A stretch of DNA of 8,470 bases from an uncultured Arsenicibacter sp. (GTDB lineage: Bacteria > Bacteroidota > Bacteroidia > Cytophagales > Spirosomataceae), in the NCBI RefSeq assembly GCF_945952095.1, contig NZ_CAMFHL010000296.1, forward strand, positions 1 to 8,470, written 5' to 3'. Each line of letters opens with the position of its first letter. Within the stretch, counting starts at the first letter, position 1. This document shows, piece after piece, positions 1-6,995 of this stretch. Position numbers and translations under genes: made by a program. The notes below the pieces were generated by a model. That model had not been told where the DNA came from, did not search any database, and worked only from the letters and a program-made list of their open reading frames with translations.

Positions 1-47
1 CTACACGTAAGGAGTCGTCGGCAGCGTCAGATGTGTATAAGAGACAG
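1..47 (+). other. Untrimmed Illumina Nextera adapter (not genomic)
   Basis: These bases match the i5-side Nextera library adapter. The end of the P5 oligo (CTACAC) is at 1-6, an 8-base index GTAAGGAG at 7-14, TCGTCGGCAGCGTC at 15-28, and the 19-bp Tn5 mosaic end AGATGTGTATAAGAGACAG at 29-47. The index agrees with the standard Nextera i5 index 505 as I remember it. It was probably carried into the assembly by read-through of a short insert. It is a laboratory artefact and not a transposon of this organism. Genomic sequence starts at base 48, so the contig end is also a real break inside the first gene. Confidence 0.97.
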
Positions 48-3000
48 GCTATGATGCGTTACACGGGCTTTTCTGGCTGTGCGGCCCGAATAAGCTCATG
101 GCCTGGCACCCGCAGCATGGTGTAGTCTTTGACATCCGGCAAACAAGTTTCCCGTCGGCAAACATTGGCGAATACCGGAATGTATTTGTCGACCGCACCG
201 GTGCGGTCTGGATATCGACACTCAACGGCGTTGTCGTACTGACGCTGGAAGACAATCACTTCCGCCGTTTCCTGCATCTGAACGAGCAGAATCAAACCGG
301 TGAAAAGCTGGCCATCCGTGGGATGGTGCAGAATGGCCGGGATTTGTGGGTAAATGCCAGTAAACCCTATCTTGTTGACCTGAAGACCGGTGCCAGCCGG
401 CCGGCACCGGGATCCGCAGGCCCGAAACTGATGTATATGCTGAGTCTGTATCCGGCTATTCGTGATCCGGAAGGGGCGATCTGGGCTTCCGCAGGGGATA
501 TCATCAAGGTAAATCCGTCTGACTACAGGTTCGAAACAGGAAAGCTACTGTCAGAGAACAGTAGCATCGCCTTGTGGCATGACGGGCGAAAGCGGATATG
601 GGTTGGCCATATTAATGGTTTATCCGTTTTCAATACCGAAACAAGACAGGATCAGCTTTTTACCGGCTACAATCAGTTTAAAACCCTTGCCCAAAGCCAG
701 GTAAACGGCTTTTTTCCGGACAAACGCTCCGGTAAGGTCCTGCTCGCGACAAGCTCCGGCCTATATGTGCTGGATACGCTGAAAGGTGTTGAGGCGCGGT
801 ACAGCACCGCCGGGGGCGGGACATTCCGGTTGCCGTTTGACAACATAACCTTTGTTTATCCGGATCCCGGTCAGGCCGATATGTACTGGCTGGCTACCCG
901 GGGCGGCGGGCTGGTGCAATGGAATAAACGCACGGGACAATACCGGCAGTTTACCGAAAAACAGGGCCTGTCCGATAATACATTGTATGCTGTTTATGAA
1001 GATCGCTACCAGCGTCTCTGGCTTCCGGGTAACCGCGGGCTGATGAGTTTTCACCGGAAAACCCATCAGGTGCAGATTTACCACACTGCCGATGGGATTG
1101 CTGATGAGGAATTTAACCTGCTGGCACACCTGCGCGGGAATGACGGGCAGCTGTTTTTTGGCGGACTGAACGGCGTAACGGCTTTTTATCCGGACCGCAT
1201 CCGGCCCCAAACGCCAAAACTGGTACCGCTGCTGGTGACACAATACCAGAAGCTGAATACGGAAACCGGTGCGATGGATAATCATTTTGCGGCCTATGAG
1301 GCCGCAAAAGCCATCCACCTGGCTTCGTCAGACCGCTTGTTCTCGCTCTCGTTTTCCCTGCTGGATTTCCGGCAGTTAGGGACCAACCGCCTCTGGTACC
1401 GGATTAAAGGCTGGCAGGACAACTGGGTGATGCAGGAGCAGCTCGATTTGCGGATTAACGGCTTACCGGCCGGGGAATATACGCTGGACGTGCGGGCACA
1501 GGCGGGTAACGGTACCTGGGCATCGGCTATCGTCAGTATTCCGGTGATAGTTGATGAACCGGTCTATTTGCGGACGTGGTTCCTGCTGCTGAGTCTGTTG
1601 GTGCTGGTTGGTTGCGGGCAGGCGCTCTTCCGGTGGCGGAACCGGCAACTGGTAGCCGACAAAATCCGGCTTGAACAGGAGGTGGCCCGCCGGACAGCGC
1701 AGATTGAACGCGATAAGGAAATCATTGAGCAGGATAAAACAATCATTGAAAAGCAGGCAGCCGATCTGCGGGCTAATGATACCCTGAAATCCCGTTTTTT
1801 TGCCAACGTATCCCATGAATTCCGTACACCGCTGACGCTCCTGCTGGGGCCGATTCAGTATTTGTCCCGCCAGGTCAGCGAAACGAGTGCCCGCCAGCTG
1901 TTGCAGACAATGGAGCGGAATACACAGCAGTTACTGACACTGGTAAATGACCTGCTGGACCTCAGCCGTCTGGATGCCGGGGAGCTGGTCCTAAACGAAA
2001 AGCCGGGTGATCTGTCCCTGAGTATAATACAGATTATTAACACGTTTATGCCCGCGGCCTCCTACGAAGGTATTCATCTGCAGGTAGCCGGAACGGACGA
2101 ACCCGCCTGGATGCAGATTGATTTACCCAGATTTGAAACCGTTTTACGGAATCTGCTGAGTAACGCTATCCGTTATACGCCGGTCGCCGGCTCAGTGACG
2201 GTCCGGCTGGCATGTACGGAAACGATGGCAACCGTTACCGTGACGGACACGGGTGCGGGTATTCATCTGGATGATCTGCCCTACATTTTTGACCGCTACT
2301 TTCAGACCCGGCAGGTGGATAAGCCACTGCGGGGCGGTACCGGTATTGGTCTCGCCCTGTGTCGTGAATATTGTGCGCTTTGGGGCGGCAGCCTGACCGT
2401 GCGCAGCGAGGTAGGGAAGGGCAGTACCTTTACTATTAGCTATCCTCTCAGGCACGTACTGCACCCGGTCTCTCAGGAAACGGTGGCCGTGCTTGCTGCA
2501 AACGGATATCCTGTAGCGGAAAACCCGGAACCGGCTGCCCCGGCCGGACAGGCAACCGTGCTGGTTGTTGAAGACCACGCCGACCTGCGGTTTTATATTC
2601 AGACGGTGCTGGCACCGTACTACGATATTCAGACAGCCCGCAACGGTAGAGAGGCGCTCGACTGGCTGAAAGCGCAGCCTGAAAATGAATTGCCGAAACT
2701 CATTGTATCCGATGTGATGATGCCCGAACTGGATGGGCTCACCATGAGCCGGTACCTGCGGGAAGACCCTGCACTGCGGTTTATTCCGGTTGTCCTGCTT
2801 ACTGCCCGGGCGGATCTGGATAGTCGTTTACAGGCCCTTCAGCTGGGCGTCGCTGATTACCTGACCAAGCCGTTTCAGGAGGCTGAGCTGATAGCCCGGG
2901 TCCGTAATCTGCTGGTTCGCAGCGAAGAACAGGCAAACTGGCGTACCTATGCCACCGAACCGGCTTTGGCTGCTAATGATGCCGAGGACGATCTGTTGCC

Positions 3001-3325
3001 GGAGACAGACTGGATTACCGGTGTGGAAGCGGTCATCAGGCAGCAACTGAACAACTCGTTGCTGAACGTCAGGTTCCTCGCCGATGCCATTGGCATGAGT
3101 GAGCGTAAGTTTTACCGGCAGTGTAAGGCGCAGACAGGCATGTCGCCGAATCAGCTGATTCATGAAGTGCGGCTGCAGGTAGCCCATGATTTACTCCAGA
3201 AAAGGCCGGAAGCGCTGGTAAAAACCATTGCGCTGGAAGTCGGCTACAGCAAATCCTCCTACTTCATTCAGCTTTACCGTGAGCGTTTCGGCGTTGCGCC
3301 GGGGCAGACGCATACTACAGGTTGA
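48..3325 (+). CDS. Hybrid two-component system regulator (propeller / histidine kinase / receiver / AraC HTH), 5' partial
   Basis: This is a one-chain membrane signalling protein that senses a ligand outside the cytoplasm and controls transcription. Numbering is from the ATG at 98. Reg_prop propeller repeats are visible at about 31-48, 121-140, 160-179, 262-276, 300-319 and 346-368. A Y_Y_Y-type domain spans about 408-490 and one membrane helix 494-513. A charged coiled coil lies at 522-562. The HisKA box (SHEFRTP) has phospho-acceptor His573. The HATPase has N689, D717 in DTGAG, the F box near 729-735 and GGTGIGLAL at 746-754. The receiver has E825/D826, phospho-acceptor D872, T902 and K924. 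An AraC-type double HTH occupies about 980-1070. All catalytic residues are present. The ATG at 98 is not the true start: the frame stays open to base 50 and the 16 extra codons (GLFWLCGPNKL...) read as propeller sequence. Family members are usually about 1300-1400 residues, so 250 or more are missing. The gene ends with tandem TGA TGA. Such regulators often control adjacent polysaccharide-use genes; none is visible here. Confidence 0.95.
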
Positions 3326-3348
3326 TGATATTCCCAGAGCTGTTAAGC

Positions 3349-3394
3349 GGGCTGGTGGTTATGCATTAACCACCAGCCCTAAGCATTTTATTTA
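3349..3394 (+). terminator. Hairpin terminator at the convergent junction
   Basis: A perfect 13-bp inverted repeat, GGGCTGGTGGTTA at 3349-3361 and its complement at 3367-3379, encloses a 5-nt loop. The + strand continues with the T-rich run CATTTTATTT at 3385-3394. It lies 23 nt after the stop of the two-component regulator, so it should end that transcript. The T run is interrupted and overlaps the stop codon of the converging gene. On the minus strand the stem is not followed by a T run, so activity in that direction is less certain, although the symmetric stem could help separate both convergent messages. Confidence 0.7.
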
Positions 3395-4806
3395 CAAGCC
3401 GTTCCCGTGACGACATACGTCATGGTATCATCACTGATCTCACCGCAGGCGTTCTGGTAGCTCACCTTAAAGGTATACGTCCCAGGTTGCTTCACGTTCA
3501 GTCCGTTGATCGAATAAGTCCCCACCTTGCGATAGACCGCACTGAAGGCATAGCCATCGGGTCCGGTAATGGTATAACCCGTGCCGAAGCCCGAGCCGGT
3601 AACCTGTACCGAACAGTTATCCGGGCCCAGGACGGCGGTTTGGGTGATCGAAACCGCGTCGGCAGTACTAGGTAAAGCAGTATTAATCAGTATTGAAACA
3701 TTATTACTTTCATTAGCTGTTATGAGATCTGGTTTGTTGTCACCGTTAATATCTCTTATGGCTATAAAAATCGGCTCATTGGCAACCGGAAAGTTAACCG
3801 GTGCTCCGAAATTACCGGTACCATCCCCGAGTAATACAGACACATTATTACTCGAATAATTCGCAATAGCTAAATCTTGTTTGCCATCACCATTGAGGTC
3901 GCCCATTGCGATATAGACAGGATCCACGTTATTTACCGGAAAATTGACAGCTGCCCCAAAGCTGCCCATCCCATTACCAGGCAGGACCGATACATCGGCA
4001 CTTTGTCTGTTTACAACAGCCAGATCGAGTTTGCCGTCGCCATTAAGATCGCCCGTAGCTACCATGCGCGATCCGCTGTTAGCCGTGAAATTCATGGATG
4101 TGCTAAAACTACCGGCTCCATCACCCAGTAAAACGGAAACAGAACCGTTGCCATCGTTAACAGCCAGCAGATCGGCCTTCTGATCCCCATTTACATCTTT
4201 AATAACAACAGCATATGGGCCACTGCCGACAGAAAAATTATTCAGGAATGGGAAATTGCCGGTACCGTCACCCGATAATACAGATAGATTGTCGCCGCCT
4301 AAGTTTGCAGTTACCAGATCAAGTTTTCCGTCACCATTGAGGTCTCCGATATCAATCGAACGGGGGAAGTTTCCAACTGCAAACTTAACCGGACTTCCAA
4401 AATTACCGTTTCCATCGCCAAGTAATACCGATACATTATTGTTGTCAGAATTAGCTGTTGCCAGATCAAGCTTCCCGTCACCATTTAGATCGCCTATAAC
4501 TACCGCCGTTGGTTGGTTGGCATTTACACTAAAGAATGCTGGTGCACTGAATGTACCGTCACCGTTGCCGAGCAGTACCGATACATTATTGCTCTGTAAA
4601 TTTGCCGTAACTAAATCAGGCTTACCATCGTTGTTAACATCGCCTGTTGCAATGGCTCTGGGAAGGCCTGCAACACTTATATTTTGTACTGCCTGAACGC
4701 ATTGTGCCTGTATAGACTGGCTCAACAACAATAAGCTTCCGAGAAAAAGAACTGTCTTACCACCTGAGAGGAGAATATTTTGCCCACACTTTGTGCTTTT
4801 TTTCAT
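3388..4806 (-). CDS. Secreted FG-GAP/VCBS repeat seven-bladed propeller protein
   Basis: This is an exported protein of 472 residues with no assigned function. Residues 1-34 look like a Sec signal peptide: Lys-rich start, hydrophobic core at 18-29, and a likely cut after SIQA. Seven repeats follow, with the motif (G/K/R)D-x-N-x-D-x-K-x-D starting at residues 55, 105, 154, 203, 252, 302 and 351. The spacing is a strict 49-50 residues, and the first six repeats are each followed by a segment like VSVLLGDGxGxF. In FG-GAP/VCBS families this acidic loop binds calcium and each repeat forms one propeller blade, so seven repeats suggest a closed seven-bladed propeller. Repeats 4 and 7 have Q or N in place of the loop Gly. 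Residues 386-472 look like an Ig-like beta domain with Cys398, 454 and 471. I do not see a recognisable type IX secretion sorting domain at the C-terminus. The gene converges on the two-component regulator. Surface binding or adhesion is plausible but is inference. Confidence 0.9.
   Translation of the reverse strand: MKKSTKCGQNILLSGGKTVLFLGSLLLLSQSIQAQCVQAVQNISVAGLPRAIATGDVNNDGKPDLVTANLQSNNVSVLLGNGDGTFSAPAFFSVNANQPTAVVIGDLNGDGKLDLATANSDNNNVSVLLGDGNGNFGSPVKFAVGNFPRSIDIGDLNGDGKLDLVTANLGGDNLSVLSGDGTGNFPFLNNFSVGSGPYAVVIKDVNGDQKADLLAVNDGNGSVSVLLGDGAGSFSTSMNFTANSGSRMVATGDLNGDGKLDLAVVNRQSADVSVLPGNGMGSFGAAVNFPVNNVDPVYIAMGDLNGDGKQDLAIANYSSNNVSVLLGDGTGNFGAPVNFPVANEPIFIAIRDINGDNKPDLITANESNNVSILINTALPSTADAVSITQTAVLGPDNCSVQVTGSGFGTGYTITGPDGYAFSAVYRKVGTYSINGLNVKQPGTYTFKVSYQNACGEISDDTMTYVVTGTACK
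3727..4644 (-). repeat. Seven in-frame repeats of 147-150 bp (propeller blades)
   Basis: Inside the secreted propeller gene, units beginning at codons 55, 105, 154, 203, 252, 302 and 351 recur every 147 or 150 bases. The protein motif is strongly conserved and the DNA much less so, which suggests old duplications held by selection on the protein fold rather than a recent tandem expansion. The same calcium-loop codons recur (on the + strand, forms such as CCGTCACCATT), which could allow recombination between blades. Confidence 0.85.
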
Positions 4807-4987
4807 ATATGCTTGTTTGTTATTTGCTCTTTTATTGCATCTGGGATTTTATCATCACTGATATAAATCTGATACACCAGCCAATTTGCTCCGGACATAT
4901 TAAGTGAAAGAAATACCAGCGGATTAGGTACTAATCCGGGGTTAATAAGCGTGCGTAAGCAATACAGTAGTTAAAAGGTTGGTGCTG

Positions 4988-4995
4988 CAAAGTAA
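4988..4995 (-). promoter_or_regulatory. Candidate -7 element for the propeller gene
   Basis: On the minus strand this reads TTACTTTG, one mismatch from the Bacteroidota -7 consensus TAnnTTTG. It lies about 180 bases upstream of the start codon at 4806, so it implies a leader of roughly 175 nt. No TTG is present at the expected -33 position (near 5014-5019). The tandem repeats begin immediately upstream of that spot, which would fit an activator-dependent promoter. This rests on one short motif and is tentative. Confidence 0.3.
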
Positions 4996-5021
4996 CACGA
5001 TGTTTACCTGCCTTAGCGAGA

Positions 5022-5063
5022 AATCGATACCCGAATCCTGCCAATCGATACCAGGATCCTGCC
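5022..5063. repeat. Two tandem 21-bp direct repeats, possible regulator site
   Basis: Two head-to-tail 21-bp units occupy 5022-5042 and 5043-5063 and differ at only two positions. On the + strand each unit is AATCGATACC, then CGA or AGG, then ATCCTGCC. On the minus strand the core TTGGCAGGAT-x-C-x-GGTAT recurs, and partial similarity (CG.TT) flanks the array. A 21-bp period is two helical turns, so both copies face the same side of the DNA. The array sits just upstream of the -33 position of the putative propeller-gene promoter. LytTR-type regulators bind paired direct repeats at about this spacing, but the regulator here is unknown. Confidence 0.75.
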
Positions 5064-5203
5064 AAACGGTTTTTCAGGTTGTTTTATCGGGAGAAAGGGT
5101 AACTTAATGGTGTGAGTGTGTTGCCGTGGACTGGCTATGGAGTGTATTCTTTCTGTAATGAAGGAGAGCCTGCGAAAATGGATGTTTCCCGCTGCCGGCT
5201 CAT

Positions 5204-5240
5204 AAAAAAAGCCGCGGTATCCTGAGCGGAACCACGGCCT
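5204..5240 (-). terminator. Rho-independent terminator of arfB
   Basis: Read on the minus strand, a GC-rich hairpin (GCCGTGGTTCC, loop GCTCA, GGATACCGCGGC; one mismatch and one bulged base) is followed directly by seven T (5210-5204). It lies about 53 nt after the arfB stop codon. The position and the T run make a classical intrinsic terminator that separates arfB from the propeller gene downstream on the same strand, so the two are probably not co-transcribed. Confidence 0.88.
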
Positions 5241-5280
5241 TGAGGAGCTTGTCTGCGTACTGATTTTGCCTTCTTTTCAT

Positions 5281-5289
5281 GGGGGGGGG
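5281..5289. repeat. Run of nine G
   Basis: A G9 run (C9 on the arfB message strand) begins 3 nt after the arfB stop codon. It is outside the coding frame, so slippage would not alter the protein. It lies between the stop and the terminator. Confidence 0.85.
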
Positions 5290-5292
5290 CGG

Positions 5293-5697
5293 TTAGTCGA
5301 TGGCTACTTTGCGGCGGCTGGCCTTCAGATCACCGCGCTTCTTCTTGTCGGCTTTGCGCTCTTCCTGCGAGGCCCGGCTTGGCCGGGTTGCCTTGCGGGG
5401 CTTCGGTACCTCAAACGCCTTTGCGATCAGCCGGAGAAATTTCTGCGTTACCTTCTCTTTGTTGGCCAGCTGCGTCCGTTCGGTCTGGTGCGTCAGTACC
5501 AGCTCGCCTTCGGTGGTCAGTTTGTTGGCGAGTTTCTCCAGCAGAACAGCCCGTTCGTCGTCGGTCAGCGCGGTTGAGCCGGAGACGCTGAAGCGCAGTT
5601 CGGCTTTGGTCGAAACCTTATTGACGTTCTGACCTCCCTTGCCGCCACTGCGGGCAAACTGGTAAGTGATTTCGGGTAGTAATTTTTGTGTGTCCAT
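5293..5697 (-). CDS. arfB: Alternative ribosome-rescue peptidyl-tRNA hydrolase ArfB
   Basis: ArfB (YaeJ) rescues ribosomes stalled at the end of broken messages. Its release-factor-like domain hydrolyses peptidyl-tRNA while a basic C-terminal tail lies in the empty mRNA channel. With the start at 5697 the protein has 134 residues, close to the roughly 140 of E. coli ArfB. The catalytic GGQ lies in SGGKGGQNVNK (about residues 17-27), followed by VSTKAELRF as in the family. The C-terminal 35 residues are dense in Lys and Arg (PRKATRPSRASQEERK...), the ribosome-anchoring tail. These features separate it from the release factors RF1 and RF2, which are much longer. I chose the ATG at 5697 because an in-frame GTG at 5724 would add only nine residues not seen in relatives. 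The gene is divergent from the exported helical protein gene, with 182 bp between starts, and has its own terminator. The frame looks intact. Confidence 0.93.
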   Translation of the reverse strand: MDTQKLLPEITYQFARSGGKGGQNVNKVSTKAELRFSVSGSTALTDDERAVLLEKLANKLTTEGELVLTHQTERTQLANKEKVTQKFLRLIAKAFEVPKPRKATRPSRASQEERKADKKKRGDLKASRRKVAID

Positions 5698-5813
5698 AAA
5701 CAGTCTGTTACGGGAGGACAACACCAGTAACCCTGCAATATGTTTCAGAAAGCACCTGAGTCTTTACTTTTTTCAGTTCAGGTTACCGGATTGACGGTTC
5801 AGCCGTGAGGCCG

Positions 5814-5844
5814 CTGGTAGTGTGCGGCCCATACCCCAACTTTG
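5814..5844 (+). promoter_or_regulatory. Candidate Bacteroidota promoter for the exported helical protein
   Basis: CTG at 5814-5816 and CAACTTTG at 5837-5844 are separated by 20 nt. Each differs by one base from the Bacteroidota pattern TTG (about 20 nt) TAnnTTTG. Transcription would begin near 5851, giving a short leader of about 29 nt before the ATG at 5880. This would put the alternative ATG at 5805 upstream of the transcript. It is a motif match only. Confidence 0.35.
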
Positions 5845-5879
5845 ATCCATCAAACAACAAATACTTTCCTCTTTTTACC

Positions 5880-6836
5880 ATGAATAAATTGATCGGTCTG
5901 GGCGTGGCACTGGCAGCCACGTGGCTTATGGCGGCCCGTGTCGCCGATGTGTTGTCCGATACGGGGGTAACGATGGACAACGTGCGTCAGGGTACGCTGC
6001 AAAACCTGACCGAAGAACGCTGGTTTCAGTTCAGAAGTACTAATGCCATGCGGCAGATGGCCCGCCGGATTCCGGAAAGCTCCCGGGCAACGGCAGTACG
6101 GGCCCTCGGTAAGGTGGTCCGGTCTTACTGCGAATCCGCTGAGTTTAAAAAGGAATTTCTGGGTTGGGTAAAGCAGAAATACCCTTACAACGACCGGTAC
6201 AGCGATGAAAACATTGCCTCGCAGGAGCAGGCGGTCGGGCAGATGGATGGCATGGTGAACCAGCAGCTGGGCATGATGCAGCAGGCATATGCACAGATTG
6301 ATCCGGCTACCTTCCAGCAGGTTATCCGGGCACAGCTTCAGCAACAGGAGCAGGAACTGTCCGGTCTGGAGGGCGATGACCGGACGGCGCTGGCCACGGA
6401 GATCAGCGATGTGAAAAAGATGCTGAGCGCCACCGCCGGCAAACCGGCCGCGTTTAAAACGCAGTATCTGGCCTACCAGAACCGCAAACTACAGAAACAG
6501 GCGGCGGGCAACATCGCCGGCGAAAAGGAAAAAATGGCGGATGCCAAAGCACAAAACGCAGAATATCACCGGCAGAAAGCGGCCTTCGATGCGCACTCGG
6601 ATGCCCGCCCATTGCTGAAAAAACGCTTAAACGAATTTATTGCGCTGTGCAACGATGTGGACTTCGGGGCACAGACGGTACAGAAAAACTACCGGTCTCA
6701 GCAGGAGTTTACAAATCCGGCCTATCAGCGTAAACCGGCGGAGTGGAAATTCCTCTACCGCCTGGGTAAAGAACCGGTAATGGAGGCCAAAGCCTTTGCA
6801 CAGGCCTGGCTGACAGATCTGGAAAGAGTACGATAA
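5880..6836 (+). CDS. Exported helical protein of unknown function
   Basis: I do not recognise this protein. With the start at 5880 it has 318 residues. Residues 1-22 form a Lys-starting hydrophobic segment (MNKLIGLGVALAATWLMAA), which reads as a signal peptide or membrane anchor, so the rest probably lies in the periplasm or on the envelope. The body is helical in composition. Residues 110-165 are rich in Gln and Met (QQLGMMQQAYAQ, QLQQQEQEL), and 168-250 are charged and Ala/Lys-rich, compatible with coiled coil. There are only two cysteines (84 and 257). An in-frame ATG at 5805 would add 25 residues and bury the signal sequence, so I prefer 5880. It is monocistronic: divergent from arfB, followed by a strong terminator. 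No catalytic motif is apparent. An envelope scaffold or chaperone-like role is possible but unsupported. Confidence 0.8.
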   Translation: MNKLIGLGVALAATWLMAARVADVLSDTGVTMDNVRQGTLQNLTEERWFQFRSTNAMRQMARRIPESSRATAVRALGKVVRSYCESAEFKKEFLGWVKQKYPYNDRYSDENIASQEQAVGQMDGMVNQQLGMMQQAYAQIDPATFQQVIRAQLQQQEQELSGLEGDDRTALATEISDVKKMLSATAGKPAAFKTQYLAYQNRKLQKQAAGNIAGEKEKMADAKAQNAEYHRQKAAFDAHSDARPLLKKRLNEFIALCNDVDFGAQTVQKNYRSQQEFTNPAYQRKPAEWKFLYRLGKEPVMEAKAFAQAWLTDLERVR

Positions 6837-6870
6837 ACGACTTTTATTTTCATAGGTTAGGGAGTTTCTA

Positions 6871-6907
6871 CAGCCCGTCGACGCTTATCGACGGGCTGTT
6901 TTGTTTT
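6871..6907 (+). terminator. Rho-independent terminator
   Basis: A perfect 11-bp stem (CAGCCCGTCGA at 6871-6881, complement at 6888-6898) with a 6-nt loop is followed by TTTTGTTTT at 6899-6907. It lies 34 nt after the stop codon of the exported helical protein. It is a textbook intrinsic terminator and isolates that gene from the downstream operon. Confidence 0.93.
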
Positions 6908-6932
6908 ACTCTACTATTCATGTAGTCATTTG
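6901..6932 (+). promoter_or_regulatory. Weak candidate promoter for the paralogue-pfkB operon
   Basis: TTG at 6901-6903 is followed after 21 nt by GTCATTTG at 6925-6932, which keeps the TTTG of the Bacteroidota -7 element but not its leading TA. It would give a leader of roughly 57 nt before the ATG at 6996. The stretch 6908-6995 must hold the operon promoter because a terminator precedes it, but this exact assignment is uncertain. Confidence 0.25.
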
Positions 6933-6995
6933 CTCGGAAAGGAAAACAATCATCGCCGGAGCGGGTTCTGACTGCATAAACAACAAAACAACGTT

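Larger units (their letters stand above)
4807..5292. other. Gene-free region between two minus-strand genes
   Basis: This stretch of 486 bases separates the 3' end of arfB from the 5' end of the secreted propeller gene. The 60-70 bases next to the propeller gene are AT-rich, as expected for a Bacteroidota leader. A promoter-like element lies at 4988-4995, tandem 21-bp direct repeats at 5022-5063, the arfB terminator at 5204-5240 and a run of nine G at 5281-5289. The only small frames seen (for example 22 codons at 5137-5205) have no support. I see no RNA gene. Confidence 0.7.

Noticed and set aside
29..47. Tn5/IS50 end suggesting a natural transposon
   Set aside because: It is preceded by the Nextera linker, an index and the P5 tail, so it comes from library preparation.
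761..1318. Long antisense open frame (185 codons) within the two-component regulator gene
   Set aside because: The + strand frame there encodes clear propeller motifs. The antisense product has no domain signature and is a by-product of GC-rich coding DNA.
3727..4644. Regularly spaced repeats considered as a CRISPR array or a DNA-level satellite
   Set aside because: The period of 147-150 bp stays in frame and conserves a calcium-loop protein motif, while the DNA itself is divergent. These are propeller blades.
5017..5115. Open frame on the + strand in which the tandem repeat reads IDTRILP twice, with the only codon difference being synonymous Arg codons
   Set aside because: The frame is closed by TAG at 5014 and TGA at 5113, has no usable start before the repeat, and any 21-bp repeat gives a heptapeptide repeat in every frame. 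A protein remnant cannot be excluded, but the promoter position explains it better.
5137..5205. Possible 22-codon small gene on the + strand
   Set aside because: It has no ribosome-binding or promoter support and no recognisable peptide, and it runs into the terminator of the opposite-strand arfB.
5805..5879. N-terminal extension of the exported helical protein from the ATG at 5805
   Set aside because: It would place 25 non-hydrophobic residues before an obvious signal sequence and would lie upstream of the likely transcription start.
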